DNA of 64,000 nt from Bathynomus jamesi (GCA_023014485.1 JAJOZX010005796.1:192001-256000); one strand, 5' to 3'; shown: positions 29,401 through 38,582, numbered from the stretch's first letter. The notes: generated by a model not told the origin, from the letters alone. Numbers and translations are program-made.

Positions 29401-31794
29401 ATATCTATGAATTATGGTCCGTAATTATAATAGCTTGGTCCTGGTTTTCGTCTGTTTTACGCTGTTTCCTTCAATAGTGTACAGTGTAATCCAACGCTGC
29501 ACAGTTTTCTTATGTACTTCAAACTGTTGAGCTACATCCAGCAGGAATGATCCGGCTTCAATCATTCCCATGATGCCTCCCCATACCTTGCTGATAGAAT
29601 GGATGCTTTCATAAATATGAATTACGAAACATTCACCTTTTACGTAATCACCTCTCTATCATTCAAATGATTTGGTGAACATTATATAATTTGTTTAGCA
29701 GTATACTATAAGGAAGAATTTCAACAGAGGATTCAATTGTCAGAATATTTACGTTTCTAACATACATTCTGCTTTATTATGCTTTATTATGCATTTACAT
29801 TTTCAAGGTCACTTACCGAAGTCGTGACACACAAGTTTGTCTTCATTTAAAATATGGTAAAGGATTTGCATTTTGGAAAAAGATGCCTTTTATTCTTTGT
29901 GCACATAAAATCTGGAGAAATGCCATCTACATTATTGATTTCAAGGTCGCACACATTATAGTGCTAAATTAACTATACGAGTGAAGAAGAAATGTTTAGT
30001 TTCATTAGAATTAAACTGTTTACCAACTAATTTCAGATCATTACTGCGAATCCTCTCTGCATTTTTGATAGGACTATGCTAAGGAGATTGTAGACACCAA
30101 TCGACCAAGGAAGTACTCCTGGAAAGTGGAAAGGGGGATGTTAGGCAGGAGACAGGGAGTGCTGGAACTCCCGTTTCTCCCGTCACTGTCCTCCTTAGCT
30201 GATCTTTTCCCGTGTTTCATCTACCCTAGGAGCAGTCCAGCATGCTCTCGAGCACACACTTCTTCTATTCCTTACTACACATACAGTACATGTTACACAC
30301 TACAAATTCTTTTCAAAATTTAAAAAAAAAATATTAAGAATATTATTCGCATCATGGCAATCTTCTCTTTCCTCTGGGTGGGCGTTTCTGCGGGCGTTCG
30401 CCCTTGTCCTCTCAGTCTTGCATTAAAAAAAAATTGTGTATACTTCTTCTATATAAGGAAATGAATGTATATACAAGCAAATGAGATAAATGTAAATAGA
30501 AAAAAAATCGCATCTGAACCTTTACATCACTTGTACAAGTGATATTTCTACGTAGTTACATTACCTATATGTTTGTATTATTTATAGGAAACTTCACTTG
30601 TCTGGCCGTTGTATTTAACTTACGCCGTCGTTTAGGCTACCATCTCTTCCACACTTATATCCCATCAGCAATCACGGTTGTCATGTCTTGGATATCATTT
30701 TGGATTAAACCAGAAGCCATTCCAGCTCGTGTCACGCTGGGAGTAACTTCGCTTCTTACCTTAGGTGTGAGAACGACGATCAGTGGATAATTGATTTAAA
30801 GCTGTTATTCAAATAAAAGAAAATCTTTTGCATTCATTCATTCATCACTGCACAATCTTTTATGAAAACTTCGCTTTAACTAATAAAATAACTTCAGGGT
30901 TGGGAAATTTGTTGTTAATCGTAAATAATGTGCTTTACTGCATGGGGTTTTAAACTCGCTTTTAACTATAGAATAAACATTTTGCAAACAAACTGCATGC
31001 TAATTAACTACGTACAAAGGTAGATTTTTCTTTTTAATTTTCTTAATTTTATTCTCTTGTACGTACACGAGGTATACTGAGTATATGAAGCTTTTGAATT
31101 GATATTGAATGGATATTTTTGGGTTAGACATTTCATAGTAGTTGCAGTATATATCGATTTACTGAAACTATAGATCCTAATATAAAGTATGCATATAAAC
31201 GTTCGCCAATTGTAACTGTGTATGAACAAGTAAATTTAATTTTCAGCAACTCAGAATCAACAGTCGCAGTCTTCTTTGCCTCCCGTTTCGTATATTAAAG
31301 CTATTGACGTATGGATGTCCTCTTGTACAGTGTTTGTCTTCGCTTCTCTTCTCGAATTCGGTTTAGTGAATAACTTCATGAATGCAGAACCTATTGGCAA
31401 AGACATAACGGGCTATTCCATAGAAGACCTCACGGATTTCGATGAGAAAAAGGTAAAAAGTTTGAATTCAGATATTTTATTTAAATAAATCAATTTAAGA
31501 CGGTAGATTATTGATGCGCTAACTAATTTTTTTTTATAAAGTATGCGTTTGTATATGATTTTATTTTCTGCCTTTTAGCTTTCTCAAGAAAGTGGACTGA
31601 ATGGTTACAATCGCGGCCGAAGTCGTAGCCGAAGCCGAATTCATTCTCATAGTCCGGGACAACCGCAATACATCGTGACACGATGTTCCGGGAAGGACAT
31701 AGCAATTTACATAGACAAATTCTCGAGAATATTTTTTCCTCTCGCATTTTGTATCTTGAATATATCCTACTGGACAAATTATGGAGCTCTTTAG
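17983..31794 (+). CDS. pHCl: pH-sensitive chloride channel-like cys-loop receptor (pHCl), 5' partial gene model
   Basis: Nine exons on the plus strand: 17983-18051, 18481-20258, 20432-20588, 20998-21224, 22106-22188, 26285-26419, 30588-30764, 31247-31452 and 31579-31794, all with GT-AG introns and matching phases. Order: signal peptide, long N-terminal extension, ligand-binding domain ([44 protein letters not shown]), cys-loop with 13 residues between its cysteines, a second disulfide pair, M1, the PAR anion-selectivity motif before M2, M3, an intracellular RSRSRSR loop and M4. It would form a plasma-membrane anion channel; arthropod pHCl channels respond to pH. Oddities: a large extension before the ligand-binding domain, one frameshift near 19300, and no start-codon exon visible. 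Family assignment is strong; the extension's membership rests on splice-phase agreement. Confidence 0.9.
18481..20258 (+). CDS. pHCl: pHCl exon: about 590-residue extracellular N-terminal extension (one frameshift)
   Basis: Acceptor TTTTATTTCAG, donor AGAAG/GTTAGA. The first frame (to about 19306) is polar and basic, with many potential N-glycosylation sites (for example NGS, NGT) and the dibasic stretch RHRRHK. It runs into TAG after SKIL; the next frame is open from about 19291 and continues to the donor, with an acidic to mixed sequence including [13 protein letters not shown] and [19 protein letters not shown]. The two frames overlap only within about 20 bases around CTCAAAAATTTTATAG, so one missing base there (mutation or assembly error) explains the break. 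Splice phase 2/1 matches the following ligand-binding exon exactly. I cannot say whether orthologues carry a comparable extension. Confidence 0.7.
20432..20588 (+). CDS. pHCl: pHCl exon: start of ligand-binding domain
   Basis: Reads [20 protein letters not shown], then [16 protein letters not shown], the first strand and loop of the pHCl/glycine-receptor-type ligand-binding domain. Acceptor TTCTTTAAG, donor ATG/GTTTGT. Confidence 0.9.
20998..21224 (+). CDS. pHCl: pHCl exon: ligand-binding domain loops
   Basis: [39 protein letters not shown], and [18 protein letters not shown]: the conserved W-R-D and W-x-P-D receptor-fold residues are present. Acceptor CCTTTAG, donor CAAA/GTAAGC. Confidence 0.95.
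21517..21545. repeat. (TG)n/(CG)n microsatellite
   Basis: TA tract (21496-21516) passing into TG then CGCG immediately before the SINE. Confidence 0.9.
21546..21850 (+). mobile_element. SINE with two tRNA-like units
   Basis: Unit 1 has an A-box-like GGTGTAGTGGTTAGCG and B box GGGTTCGAGACCCC (21596-21609). Unit 2 has TGGCCTAGTGGTTAAGACG and GGTTCGGATTCCACG (21733-21747). The tail CTGTAGGTCTAAGGTGG...CAATTCGGGCGGAAGC is the one seen at 1755-1885. The last part (AAGCTTGACCTTCGT ... AAGGTTATATATATA) matches the 3' end of the LINE at 58225-58280, the expected arrangement for a SINE mobilised by that LINE. It lies in a pHCl intron. Not a functional tRNA gene: no acceptor-stem pairing was found. 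Confidence 0.78.
22106..22188 (+). CDS. pHCl: pHCl exon: cys-loop
   Basis: [20 protein letters not shown] followed by CSMMIES: the signature cys-loop (Cys, 13 residues, Cys) with the F-x-x-Y-P-x-D core. Donor AGCT/GTAAAT. Confidence 0.96.
22216..22330. repeat. 30-bp tandem repeat in pHCl intron
   Basis: Repeats of ATCACTTTAACATATTGCTTC(C) type, 3-4 units. One more unit and an inverted copy occur at 22810-22890. Confidence 0.8.
22548..22735. repeat. Fold-back (palindromic) element with TTAGG-like core
   Basis: Arms: GCCCTTGACGATTGGTTAGG then TTAAGTTGTGATATTTTCGT, followed at once by the reverse complement (ACGAAAATATCACGACTTAA and CCTAACCAATCAAGGGC), bordered by paired GCCCGGTTAGGTCAACTG. 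The spacer is only a few bases. Same family as 38069-38466, 38583-38753, 40718-40857 and 42470-42670. No coding capacity. Confidence 0.88.
22900..23200. other. pHCl intron, nothing recognised
   Basis: AT-rich unique sequence between the 30-bp repeats and a hAT-like end; no gene or element seen. Confidence 0.4.
23204..25997. mobile_element. Possible older hAT-like element (2.8 kb) in pHCl intron
   Basis: CAGGCACGTATCCAGGATTTG at the left and, reverse-complemented, CAGGGATGTATCCAATGGGGG at the right resemble hAT ends (CAG...CGTAxCCA). An 8-bp duplication is not evident, so the boundary is provisional. The interior is AT-rich with no recognisable transposase; the frame at 23599-23889 is not supported. 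The MITE at 25214-25981 is inserted near its right end. Confidence 0.4.
25214..25981. mobile_element. hAT MITE with CGGTATCGG subterminal repeats
   Basis: 15-bp perfect inverted ends TAGAGTTGCACCGAT with exact 8-bp duplication TTGGATAC at 25206-25213 and 25982-25989. Many CCGATACCGATAC repeats lie near both ends. No ORF. Its ends resemble those of the element at 47042-57907, so both belong to one hAT lineage. Confidence 0.92.
26285..26419 (+). CDS. pHCl: pHCl exon: end of ligand-binding domain
   Basis: [20 protein letters not shown], then [18 protein letters not shown]. It provides the first cysteine of the second disulfide ([13 protein letters not shown] spans this and the next exon). Acceptor TTTCCAG, donor ACAG/GTAAAT. 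Confidence 0.95.
26420..27339. other. pHCl intron: microsatellites and short repeats
   Basis: TA/CA microsatellite at 26464-26493 and a TATA-rich palindrome at 26714-26752. A 26-bp block (TGTGACCTACGCATGCGCAT and onwards) at 27059-27086 recurs in direct orientation at 27920-27947, flanking the inverted element between them. No gene. Confidence 0.5.
27340..27765. repeat. Inverted repeat built of GGCGAA units
   Basis: Left arm: seven copies of TTCGCCGTAA(ACATT/GGACA) from about 27350 to 27443. Right arm: reverse complement (TTACGGCGAAAATG units) from about 27650 to 27755. Unit order is mirrored, including the variants GGACATTTCGCC and GACAAATTCGCC. The centre holds a partial fold-back core (TTGACGATTGGTTAGGTTAA at about 27571). 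This is a hairpin-forming non-autonomous element of unrecognised family. Confidence 0.82.
28045..29927 (-). mobile_element. Tc1-like element with about 350-bp inverted repeats
   Basis: TA duplications at 28043-28044 and 29928-29929. The ends GATGGTATTTCTCCAGAT and (right, reverse-complemented) GATGGCATTTCTCCAGAT continue as alignable inverted repeats to about 28410 and 29605. They share CCAAAATGCAAATGC(T)T, CTTGAAAATGTAAA, TTGAATCCTCTGTTGAAATT and ATTCATTTGAATG-like blocks. A degenerate transposase lies between. Located in a pHCl intron. Confidence 0.9.
28545..29580 (-). pseudogene. Tc1-like transposase, degenerate
   Basis: Minus-strand fragments in order: an N-terminal helix-turn-helix block ([15 protein letters not shown], about 29500-29560), a middle region with [18 protein letters not shown] sequence, [13 protein letters not shown] (second catalytic D, about 28810-28850), and an open 86-codon frame (28539-28799) with [20 protein letters not shown], the third catalytic site. 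Several stops and frameshifts; inactive. Confidence 0.82.
29930..30587. other. pHCl intron, no gene seen
   Basis: Unique sequence ending in the acceptor TTTATAG. An open frame at 30126-30323 has no recognisable features. Confidence 0.4.
30588..30764 (+). CDS. pHCl: pHCl exon: M1 and M2 start
   Basis: [20 protein letters not shown], then [16 protein letters not shown] (M1), [19 protein letters not shown] (M2 with the PAR anion-selectivity motif). It ends within M2 at G/GTGTGA. The second-loop cysteine (FTC) is here. Confidence 0.97.
30765..31246. other. pHCl intron, no gene seen
   Basis: AT-rich, nothing recognised; acceptor TTTTCAG at the end. Confidence 0.5.
31247..31452 (+). CDS. pHCl: pHCl exon: end of M2, M3 and loop start
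   Basis: [20 protein letters not shown], then [20 protein letters not shown] (M3) and VNNFM, followed by an acidic intracellular segment. Donor AAAAAG/GTAAAA. Confidence 0.96.
31579..31794 (+). CDS. pHCl: pHCl last exon: intracellular loop, M4, stop
   Basis: An arginine-serine stretch ([17 protein letters not shown]) in the M3-M4 loop, then [20 protein letters not shown] and [13 protein letters not shown] (M4) to TAG at 31792-31794. The extracellular C terminus is short, as usual for the family. Confidence 0.95.
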   Translation, partial: LSQESGLNGYNRGRSRSRSRIHSHSPGQPQYIVTRCSGKDIAIYIDKFSRIFFPLAFCILNISYWTNYGAL

Positions 31795-32065
31795 TGATGG
31801 AGCAGTTTTGAACGCAGTGTCCATCACAAAACAAATTATGTATTTCTAACAGTTATAATTTCATTCAAGAACTTGTATCGTGGTTCTTGTTCAGTTTCCT
31901 TAATGAATTCACAAAAGGAAAAGAATGTTAAGCAGAAGCCAAATAAATAATAACATAAATATAATAAAATAATGATTTAATTTAATGAATAGTAATTTTA
32001 TTTATAGTATTATACTTGAAAGAGACTAAAACAAATATGCTCTTTGTTTGAAAATGTTCAGTTAT

Positions 32066-32115
<50 letters not shown>

Positions 32116-32284
32116 TATTTCTCGGGTTAGCCAGAGTGAATCTTCGGGTTTCTGTTAACCTGCAGCTTCTGTAACTTTGTGTTAATCCTGGAATGCATAG
32201 CAGGGTTCAATTGAACCCCGCTATGCAAGATGATTTGATTCGCCTACGCAGTCTCGGGTTAATTGATTAATTGCATTGTAATGA
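31795..32284. other. pHCl 3' flank with (CT)n and a short hairpin
   Basis: AATAAA candidates at about 31944 may serve as poly(A) signals. (CT)n at 32072-32112. A perfect short inverted repeat GCATAGCAGGGTTCAATTGA / ACCCCGCTATGC at 32195-32226 looks like a small hairpin. Confidence 0.5.
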
Positions 32285-32505
32285 TGGGGTTGTTTAACCT
32301 CCTTCGCAACATCTATGGTCATATGACGGAGGGGACCTACAGCTTTACGTGGGATCCCGAACCACGGGTCGTTACATAATCTGGAAGCGGAGAACGATCT
32401 CCCATCTAACTATTCTCCAGACCCAATATCGCTTAATTTCGTTGATCGACGGGAAGCACTGTTACGATACTGATCACTACGTAGTCCTGATAATTGTGAG
32501 AGGGC
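32285..32505 (-). mobile_element. tRNA-derived SINE, copy a
   Basis: On the minus strand a B box GGTTCGGGATCC (about 32352-32363) follows a tRNA-like segment. Homologous over about 190 bp to 33297-33495 (shared TTTAACCTCCTTCGCAAC, ACTTTACGTGGGAT, GACCCAATNTCGCTTAATTT, TTCGTTGAT). Confidence 0.7.
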
Positions 32506-33296
32506 TTCGAAATGAAATATACGAAACGTTATGATCTTCACAATACATTTTTGAGGTATTATTATTATTATTGTATGCATAAGAGGTACACAATGATTAA
32601 AACAAGTATATAAGTTTCCTTTTAGTAATAATTTTCTTATACGAAATGTAAAATAAATTACAGTAAATAGTATAAATATAAATAAATTAAATAAATATTA
32701 CTACAAATTAAAAATGGCAATTACTATTACTGTACAGTGTACACCTAAACATAGATTTTTCATAATGAATTTTTTGGTGCTACTATAGTATGCGGTCTAC
32801 CTACGATTCGGGTTTACTAATTACTCGTTTACATCCCAATGTCAATCGCCCTTGACGATTGGTTAGATTTAGTCATGATATTTTTGTTAGACAAAATTTA
32901 ATAACATTAGCAGACTTATAATGCACACTAATTATATGATCACCAAACAAAATTTCCCCCCTGGATTTCTGAAATTTCTCCATGGGGAAATTCCCCTCAG
33001 GTTAAGAAATGCTGCTATAGTAGCACCTGCATTTTTATCTTTGTGCTGCGATATAAATGTATTTATAATAATAATAATAATAATAATAATATGCATGGGG
33101 ACGAAATATTATGCCCAACTTAAACTCTTATATCTGATCTCTATATGTTGCTATGAAATAGTGCTTTTAGCTAGACAAACATCAACATTATAGTTATACG
33201 AATATAAACATATACATTTTGGTTAGGTTAAATAATTATAACAGTTCAAGCGTCGTCTGACCAATCTCTCTTGATTTGCTTTCTTAGTTGTTGTTT
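32506..33296. other. Intergenic between pHCl and the DDIT4-like gene
   Basis: AT-rich. A partial fold-back core (GCCCTTGACGATTGGTTAGA) lies at 32848-32867 and an (ATA)n tract at 33065-33090. No gene seen. Confidence 0.5.
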
Positions 33297-33495
33297 TGAG
33301 GTTGTTTAACCTCCTTCGCAACGGCAAAGGTCATGTAACTTTGGGGACCAACAACTTTACGTGGGATTTGAACCGCGGGTCGCTACACCATCTGGATGCA
33401 GAGGAGGGTCACCCCCTCCAACTACTAGCCAGACCCAATGTCGCTTAATTTCGTTGATCTAAGTGAAGCGTTATTGCGGCGTGAGCATGACGTAG
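33297..33495 (-). mobile_element. tRNA-derived SINE, copy b
   Basis: Minus strand: A-box-like TGGCTAGTAGTTGG near 33416-33429 and B box GGTTCAAATCC near 33364-33374, spaced as in a tRNA. It pairs with the copy at 32285-32505. The spacing and divergence argue for a SINE, not a working tRNA gene. Confidence 0.72.
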
Positions 33496-34495
33496 CTCCG
33501 CTTTCTTTGTATCTTGAGTCGCAAGTATGAAGATGTTCTTATTAAATAAAACCACCTTTAAATATGGTTTATGAAATACATTAATTCAGTTTACATTTAA
33601 TTAAGTACTTATAGTAGGTTTAAAGGTTATTTCATCCATTTCTAAAAATAAATTATCAAAAAAGGCCAGCCTTTTTTTTTCTATTAAAAACAGTGTCGCA
33701 TAATTTAGTAATGAATTTAATATAAATTCTTTTTACACCTCTGTCATTGCCGCAGTGGAAGTCTAATCCTCATCCGGAACCATTTTCAAAGCAGAAAAAC
33801 AATACTGTCTGCAACGTGTAATAGTTTCTTTTTACCCACATACTACTCCTCTAAAAGTAAGGATTGCTGAATTAAATTTTCATTTTAATGAAAATTATTC
33901 CATTCGTGGAAAAGTGATTAGTAATATATATTTCACTTCCAGTAGGTAACAACGTTTGAGTGTAAATGGGTGTAAATTTTCCCTTCCATGACTAGGCTTA
34001 TATGAATTTAGAAAAATAGAATTGAAGTGGTATTCTTTCATATAACTTCCTCTCTTCTGTCTTTTGATAACCTAGATTTTTACACCTAGTAACGTAATTA
34101 CATTAATATTAAGTACACATAATAAATGCATGTATGCAGAGTGAATATAAAGCACATAGCATTAATTAAATTATATAATAAATATGCTAATTGTCATTAT
34201 GAATAATTTATTAAGAGACTTTTATTTGTCTGAAAGTAGATATCATTTTAATTATATATAGATGAACTTGGGTAACATAAAAATAAACTTTTCCATGTTT
34301 TGATCAGATTCGATTATTTAATGAAAATGATCCTAGATATGATATGAATTTAGATATATTTATCATCTATATGATACGTTTAAGTGGGAAAACATGAGAC
34401 GGAGAAATAACTTAACGGGTTGGAAATCAAATTAATTCTCTGTTTATATTCCTTTAACTTATTGATCCAAGAAAAAGAAATGTATTTAAAAGTCT
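33496..34495. other. 3' flank of the DDIT4-like gene
   Basis: AT-rich with no supported gene or element. The part next to 34495 is presumably 3' untranslated sequence of the minus-strand gene. Confidence 0.45.
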
Positions 34496-35885
34496 TCAAG
34501 AGTTCTTGAACACCTTTTTCTTTTCCAAGAGGTATCCGGGACTTATGCAGATAACGTCTTCTGTCGTAACTCCTCGTAACAATCTGCAAAGAAGTAAAAG
34601 AAACACGTAAGGAGACATACTATAGCTAGTTTAAACCTTTGGTCATTGAGAATGCATTTTAAGTGCAATAACCACACTTAAGTAATGTGGAAAGGGAAAA
34701 GGCAATAAAGTAGGAAATTAGGAGCTGGTGGAGCTCTATATGTTCTATAAAGGCGAGAGAGTTGAATGGAGCAAGGTCAAACAGCTTGCAGTGAATACTG
34801 ACCTCGCTTGAATGAACACCTTTTGGGGTTCTGGGTGGCGTGATCGATAGAAGCGCTGACTTTGAAACCACGCGACACGGATTCGAGTCTCGCTAGCTTC
34901 TAGTTTTCCATTTTAATGCCTTTTCCATTTTGGTAATTAATTTTCTTGTAATGGTTTTCTACAGTTCGAATGGACACACCATTTAGGGCTTAAATATAAG
35001 ACCTTCAGCTGTCACTTTTAACTATAGATTTCATTCGTGCCTACAAAAAATTACACATGCTATTACACCTCTTTGAGATAAGACATTAACTTTTTGGTAA
35101 CCGTCCTAACAAGAAGCAACTCATTTTATACATTTGTGCCAGTTATCATTTACATAATTCTGAAAATGAACCACACGCATTCAGACTCTCAAATGTTATT
35201 GTTATAGAAGGCGTTTGCCCATTTCAAGAAACTAAGACGACTCACCTTAGCAAAAGGTTTTTCGGGCGTGTTTCAGTTTCATTGCGGAAGAGTCTGAGAG
35301 TGAGATGCGAAGTGGTGCTTAAAACAGGGTCGCACCGTATTTGCCCTACGTGAACAATGTCTCCACCTCCACAGTATTCAATATTGAGCAAACACCCCGT
35401 AACAAAAATATTGCCAGCCAAGAAGGAAATATTTATGTGCTGTTTACTCTAAAATTTGAGACGGCACTCATTTCTTAAGAAAAATAGCTAAAGTTTCATT
35501 TCTGCCTTCTTAAAAAAAAATTGAATAATTGGTAGTTGTATGAGGAAAGAGTGACTAATGCAGTTTATTTCTACCAAATTACAAAACCATGTTATTTGAC
35601 AAGTGAATATACTGAATGGAAATTAAATCCTTAACGGACATGCTTAGATGCTTTACCAATACACGAATATATACTGTACTTCGGTTTTCTCATCTCAGAA
35701 TAAAGTTCCGTCCTGCGATATAAAATTTATTCAGTATTACAGAAATAAAAGTGAAAATGCGAATCTTACTTGATTCCATGGACTTCTCCCTCCGTCATTC
35801 GAACCACATCTCTAGCTAACCGGTTAAGAAAGTCTGGTGGAAGAAGAATATAAACTCCTTCGACACCCCCGTCACATCCTGGAGT
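34496..35885 (-). CDS. DDIT4-like: DDIT4/REDD1 (Scylla/Charybde)-type gene, last three exons
   Basis: Minus-strand coding exons 35770-35885, 35246-35398 and 34496-34583, phases 2 and 2 matching. The protein order follows the DDIT4 family: LLPPDFLNRLARDVVRMTEG with E-x-x-G-I-K, then GCLLNIEYCGGGDIVHVGQI and RCDPVLSTTSHLTLRLF, then LLRGVTTEDVICISPGYLL ending EKKKVFKNS-stop. In the family, this region is the conserved C-terminal domain that restrains TORC1 under stress or hypoxia. Donors GTAAGA and GTGAGT are standard, and the last acceptor TTTGCAG is standard. The middle exon's acceptor reads TTAC instead of TTAG. The N-terminal exons are not identified; a LINE remnant begins 700 bp upstream. 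The family call is from recalled motif order; no search was run. Confidence 0.75.
34820..34905 (+). mobile_element. tRNA-like fragment in the DDIT4-like region
   Basis: GGGTGGCGTGATCGATAGAA and, 35 bp on, GGATTCGAGTCTC (B box) resemble a tRNA body. No clear stem closure, so a SINE remnant is more likely than a gene. Confidence 0.4.
34906..35245. other. Upstream flank and intron of the DDIT4-like gene
   Basis: No element recognised; the intron (34584-35245) of the minus-strand gene spans it. Confidence 0.4.
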
Positions 35886-36610
35886 CTGATTGAAAAAACG
35901 GTAGGTTTTTAATAACGAAGGCACAAATGATATTCTTAATAGTTTTGTTCACTAATTTTCACATTTTGCATGTTGAGTGGCGGACAGAAGTTCGGTGAAA
36001 TTTTTTTCAACTGTATATTTATCAGAAACACAAACTTCTTTGAACATAATTATGCAGTGAACTAAATCGACATAAAAAATACATATTACAAGAATTACAA
36101 ATAAACTTTACAAATGTATATATTTTTAATTTTGTGCATGGCTTTATTCCATTCTTAGTAGCCAAGTAAACAAAACTAATTTAGGAAAAGTCATAATGAT
36201 GCGGTATCTGTACCTATAGATAGTATCATGCAACAGATTTATATATTATTTTATGGATAGCATTTTTCTGTATTATTCATCAAATCGAGCAACGAAATAA
36301 ATAAGTCATATTCTTTACAAATTGTTTTAATTATCATTATCTATTATCAGTTATTATTACTGATAATAGTGATAACAGATAATTAACAAATTTCGTGTTT
36401 TTTGTTTTGATTGTTTTTCTAACTTCCTGAATTTTTCATGCTTTTATTTTTTAGTCTTCGTAAAATTTATTTATTTTGATTACAAATACAGTATATTGAT
36501 AACGTTTCGATTCTACACAGTGGCCATCTTCAGATCATGTTTAACAATGTAATTATATGATGAAGAAAGGTACTTCCGAAAAAATGTACATATGTATACA
36601 TATATATATA
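35886..36610. other. Non-coding, upstream of the visible DDIT4-like exons
   Basis: AT-rich. A near-perfect hairpin TTATCATTATCTATTATCAG / CTGATAATAGTGATAACAGA at 36331-36385. No further exon recognised. Confidence 0.45.
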
Positions 36611-36614
36611 TTTA

Positions 36615-37800
36615 AATGTAGGGAGGAGCCAAAGGCGAGCGCCCACATGAATGCCCCCACCCCTACAGAAGGAGAAGGAAAGAGCCGAAATCAAGGTTTA
36701 GGGTTTTCGAGAGGTCTCGACACTCTGCGTTTGAAAGATTAGAGGTCACAGACAGGGGAGAAAGATGAATTGAGAGATTGTTCCAGGGTTGACCGGTTGA
36801 GTAGATGAAAGATTGAGAATACTAATTAACCCTTGCATTAGAGAGTTGGACAGAAAAGAGATGAGAATATGTCGAAAGTCTGGAAAGGAGGAGAGCATGC
36901 GGTTCTCGAGTTCAGAAGAGCAGTGTCCGTTATAATAGTGATAATAGCGAGAGAGGGATTGAAGGCAGTCAATAAGAGGAGGGGAATTGATGAAACGAAA
37001 AGCTTTGATTACACCCGGTCAAGCAGAGCTGTGTGGGTTGAGCCACCCCACAAATGAGAAGCGTACTCCATACAGGGGCGAGCGAACAAAACCTTTGTAC
37101 GAGTGTACATAGACAGCAACTGAGTTGGGATGAAGAAACTGCAGAGCCGACTCAGCACATCTAACCTCATAGAAGCTGTTCTAGAAAGAGAGTATACGTG
37201 ATCTTTCCAGGAAAGTCCCGAGAAAAAGGAAACCAAGGATGTTAAGGAAAGAGGAAGGATTTACTTGTGTATTGCTGAAGATAAGGAGGCACTCATGTGG
37301 AAGATTGTGAAGAGTAGACAGAAGAAGGAACTGAGTTTTTGAGGCAATGAAAGCCACGAGGTTTTCTCTGCCCCAATCAGAGAAAATAGAAAGATCAGAG
37401 GTCAGGTGTGCCATAGCCGTCTCACGCGAAGCATGGAGTGACTGTTGAGAAGGAAACTTTGCGAAGTTGGTGAAGTGAAGGGTGAAATCATCGGCATATG
37501 AGTGGATAGAACAGGAAGTGCGACTTAAAAGATTATTGATAAATAAAAGGAAGAGAGTTGGTGACAGGCCAGAGCCCTGATAAACGGCACTATTCATACC
37601 TTTCGGAGAAGAACAGTGGCCATCTACAACTGCGGCTATAGATCAAGAAAGGAAATCAGAGATGAAGGCACAGATAAAAGGATAGAAACCAAAGGAGGGT
37701 AATTTGGAAACTTAAAGATTTATGCCAGACTCTCAAAAGCTTTTGATATGTCTAGCGCAATGGAAAAGGTTTCACCGAAATCCCGAACGGAGGATGACTA
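36615..37800 (-). pseudogene. LINE reverse transcriptase 3' part, copy A
   Basis: Minus strand: GLSPTLFLLFINNL (palm), SYADDFTLHF (catalytic YADD), HLTSDLSIFSDWGRENLVAF, LNILGFLF, RLCSFFIPTQLLSMY, RPCMEYASHLWGGSTHTALL. These are the palm, thumb and connection of a non-LTR retrotransposon. Frames break near 37200 and 37030, and the last part (36620-37000) is degraded. Copy B at 62440-62990 shares the 3' end. Confidence 0.88.
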
Positions 37801-38068
37801 TATATATTATTAGAATTAATTAATTACCTTTTTAAACTGTAAAACTACCAGCTGGGTGGAATTAAAAAGAAAACATTCAGAAAAAAAAGAGCTTTGCTCG
37901 AGTCGAATCTAGTCCTTTTGACATGTAAAATTACTCTCGATTCTAATTTTCATGCTGTGATTATTAACTGTAAGTTAGGATTTATATTTAGTTTAAATCT
38001 CAACCTGTGTTGATTTCAGCTTTTGAGAACCAGTGGCAATTCAATTTCATCCGAGTTAAGATAAGTTT

Positions 38069-38466
38069 TGGATCACCTGAAGATCAGGGCCCCCAGCCTT
38101 CGTTAGTTAGGCTTATAAGACTAACTAACGAAAATATCACGGATCAAGTAAAGATAAGCACCCCCAGCCTTCTTTAATTAGCCTTATAAGGCTAACTAAC
38201 GAAAATATCACGACCTAACCTAACCAATCGTTAAGTCAACTGTACGCCCTTGACGATTGGTTAGGTTAGGTCGTGATATTTTCGTTAGTTAGCCTTATAA
38301 GGCTAATTAAAGAAGGCTGGGGTGCTTATCTTTACTTGATCCAATATCACGACTTAACCTAACCAATCGTTAGGTCAACTGTACGCCCTTACGATTGGTT
38401 AGGTTAAGTAGTGATATTTTCGTTAGTTAACTAACGAAGGCTGGGGCCCTGATCTTCAGGTGATCC
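38069..38466. repeat. Nested palindrome of fold-back elements (about 400 bp)
   Basis: Outer arms: GGATCACCTGAAGATCAGGG followed by CCCCCAGCCTTCGTTAGTTA at the left, with the mirror image ending GATCTTCAGGTGATCC at the right. Inside are two inner palindromes built from ACGAAAATATCACGACCTAA / TTAGGTCGTGATATTTTCGT around AACTGTACGCCCTT. So one element appears inserted into another of its own kind. Confidence 0.88.
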
Positions 38467-38582
38467 TAAGTTTTTTTTTAATTAATACTATCAACAGATC
38501 ACCTTAAAATTTCTGGATATCCAAGACAATAGGATTGAACGAAAGTAAGAAACCTTGGTACTTTTCCATTATATCCCGCAAT

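Noticed and set aside
30126..30323. 65-codon ORF between pHCl exons
   Set aside because: No homology, intronic, no splice support.
33297..33495. tRNA gene on the minus strand
   Set aside because: A diverged second copy at 32285-32505 and extended shared flanks point to a SINE.
38069..38466. Interstitial telomere array
   Set aside because: TTAGG-like motifs occur once or twice per palindrome arm, not in tandem arrays.
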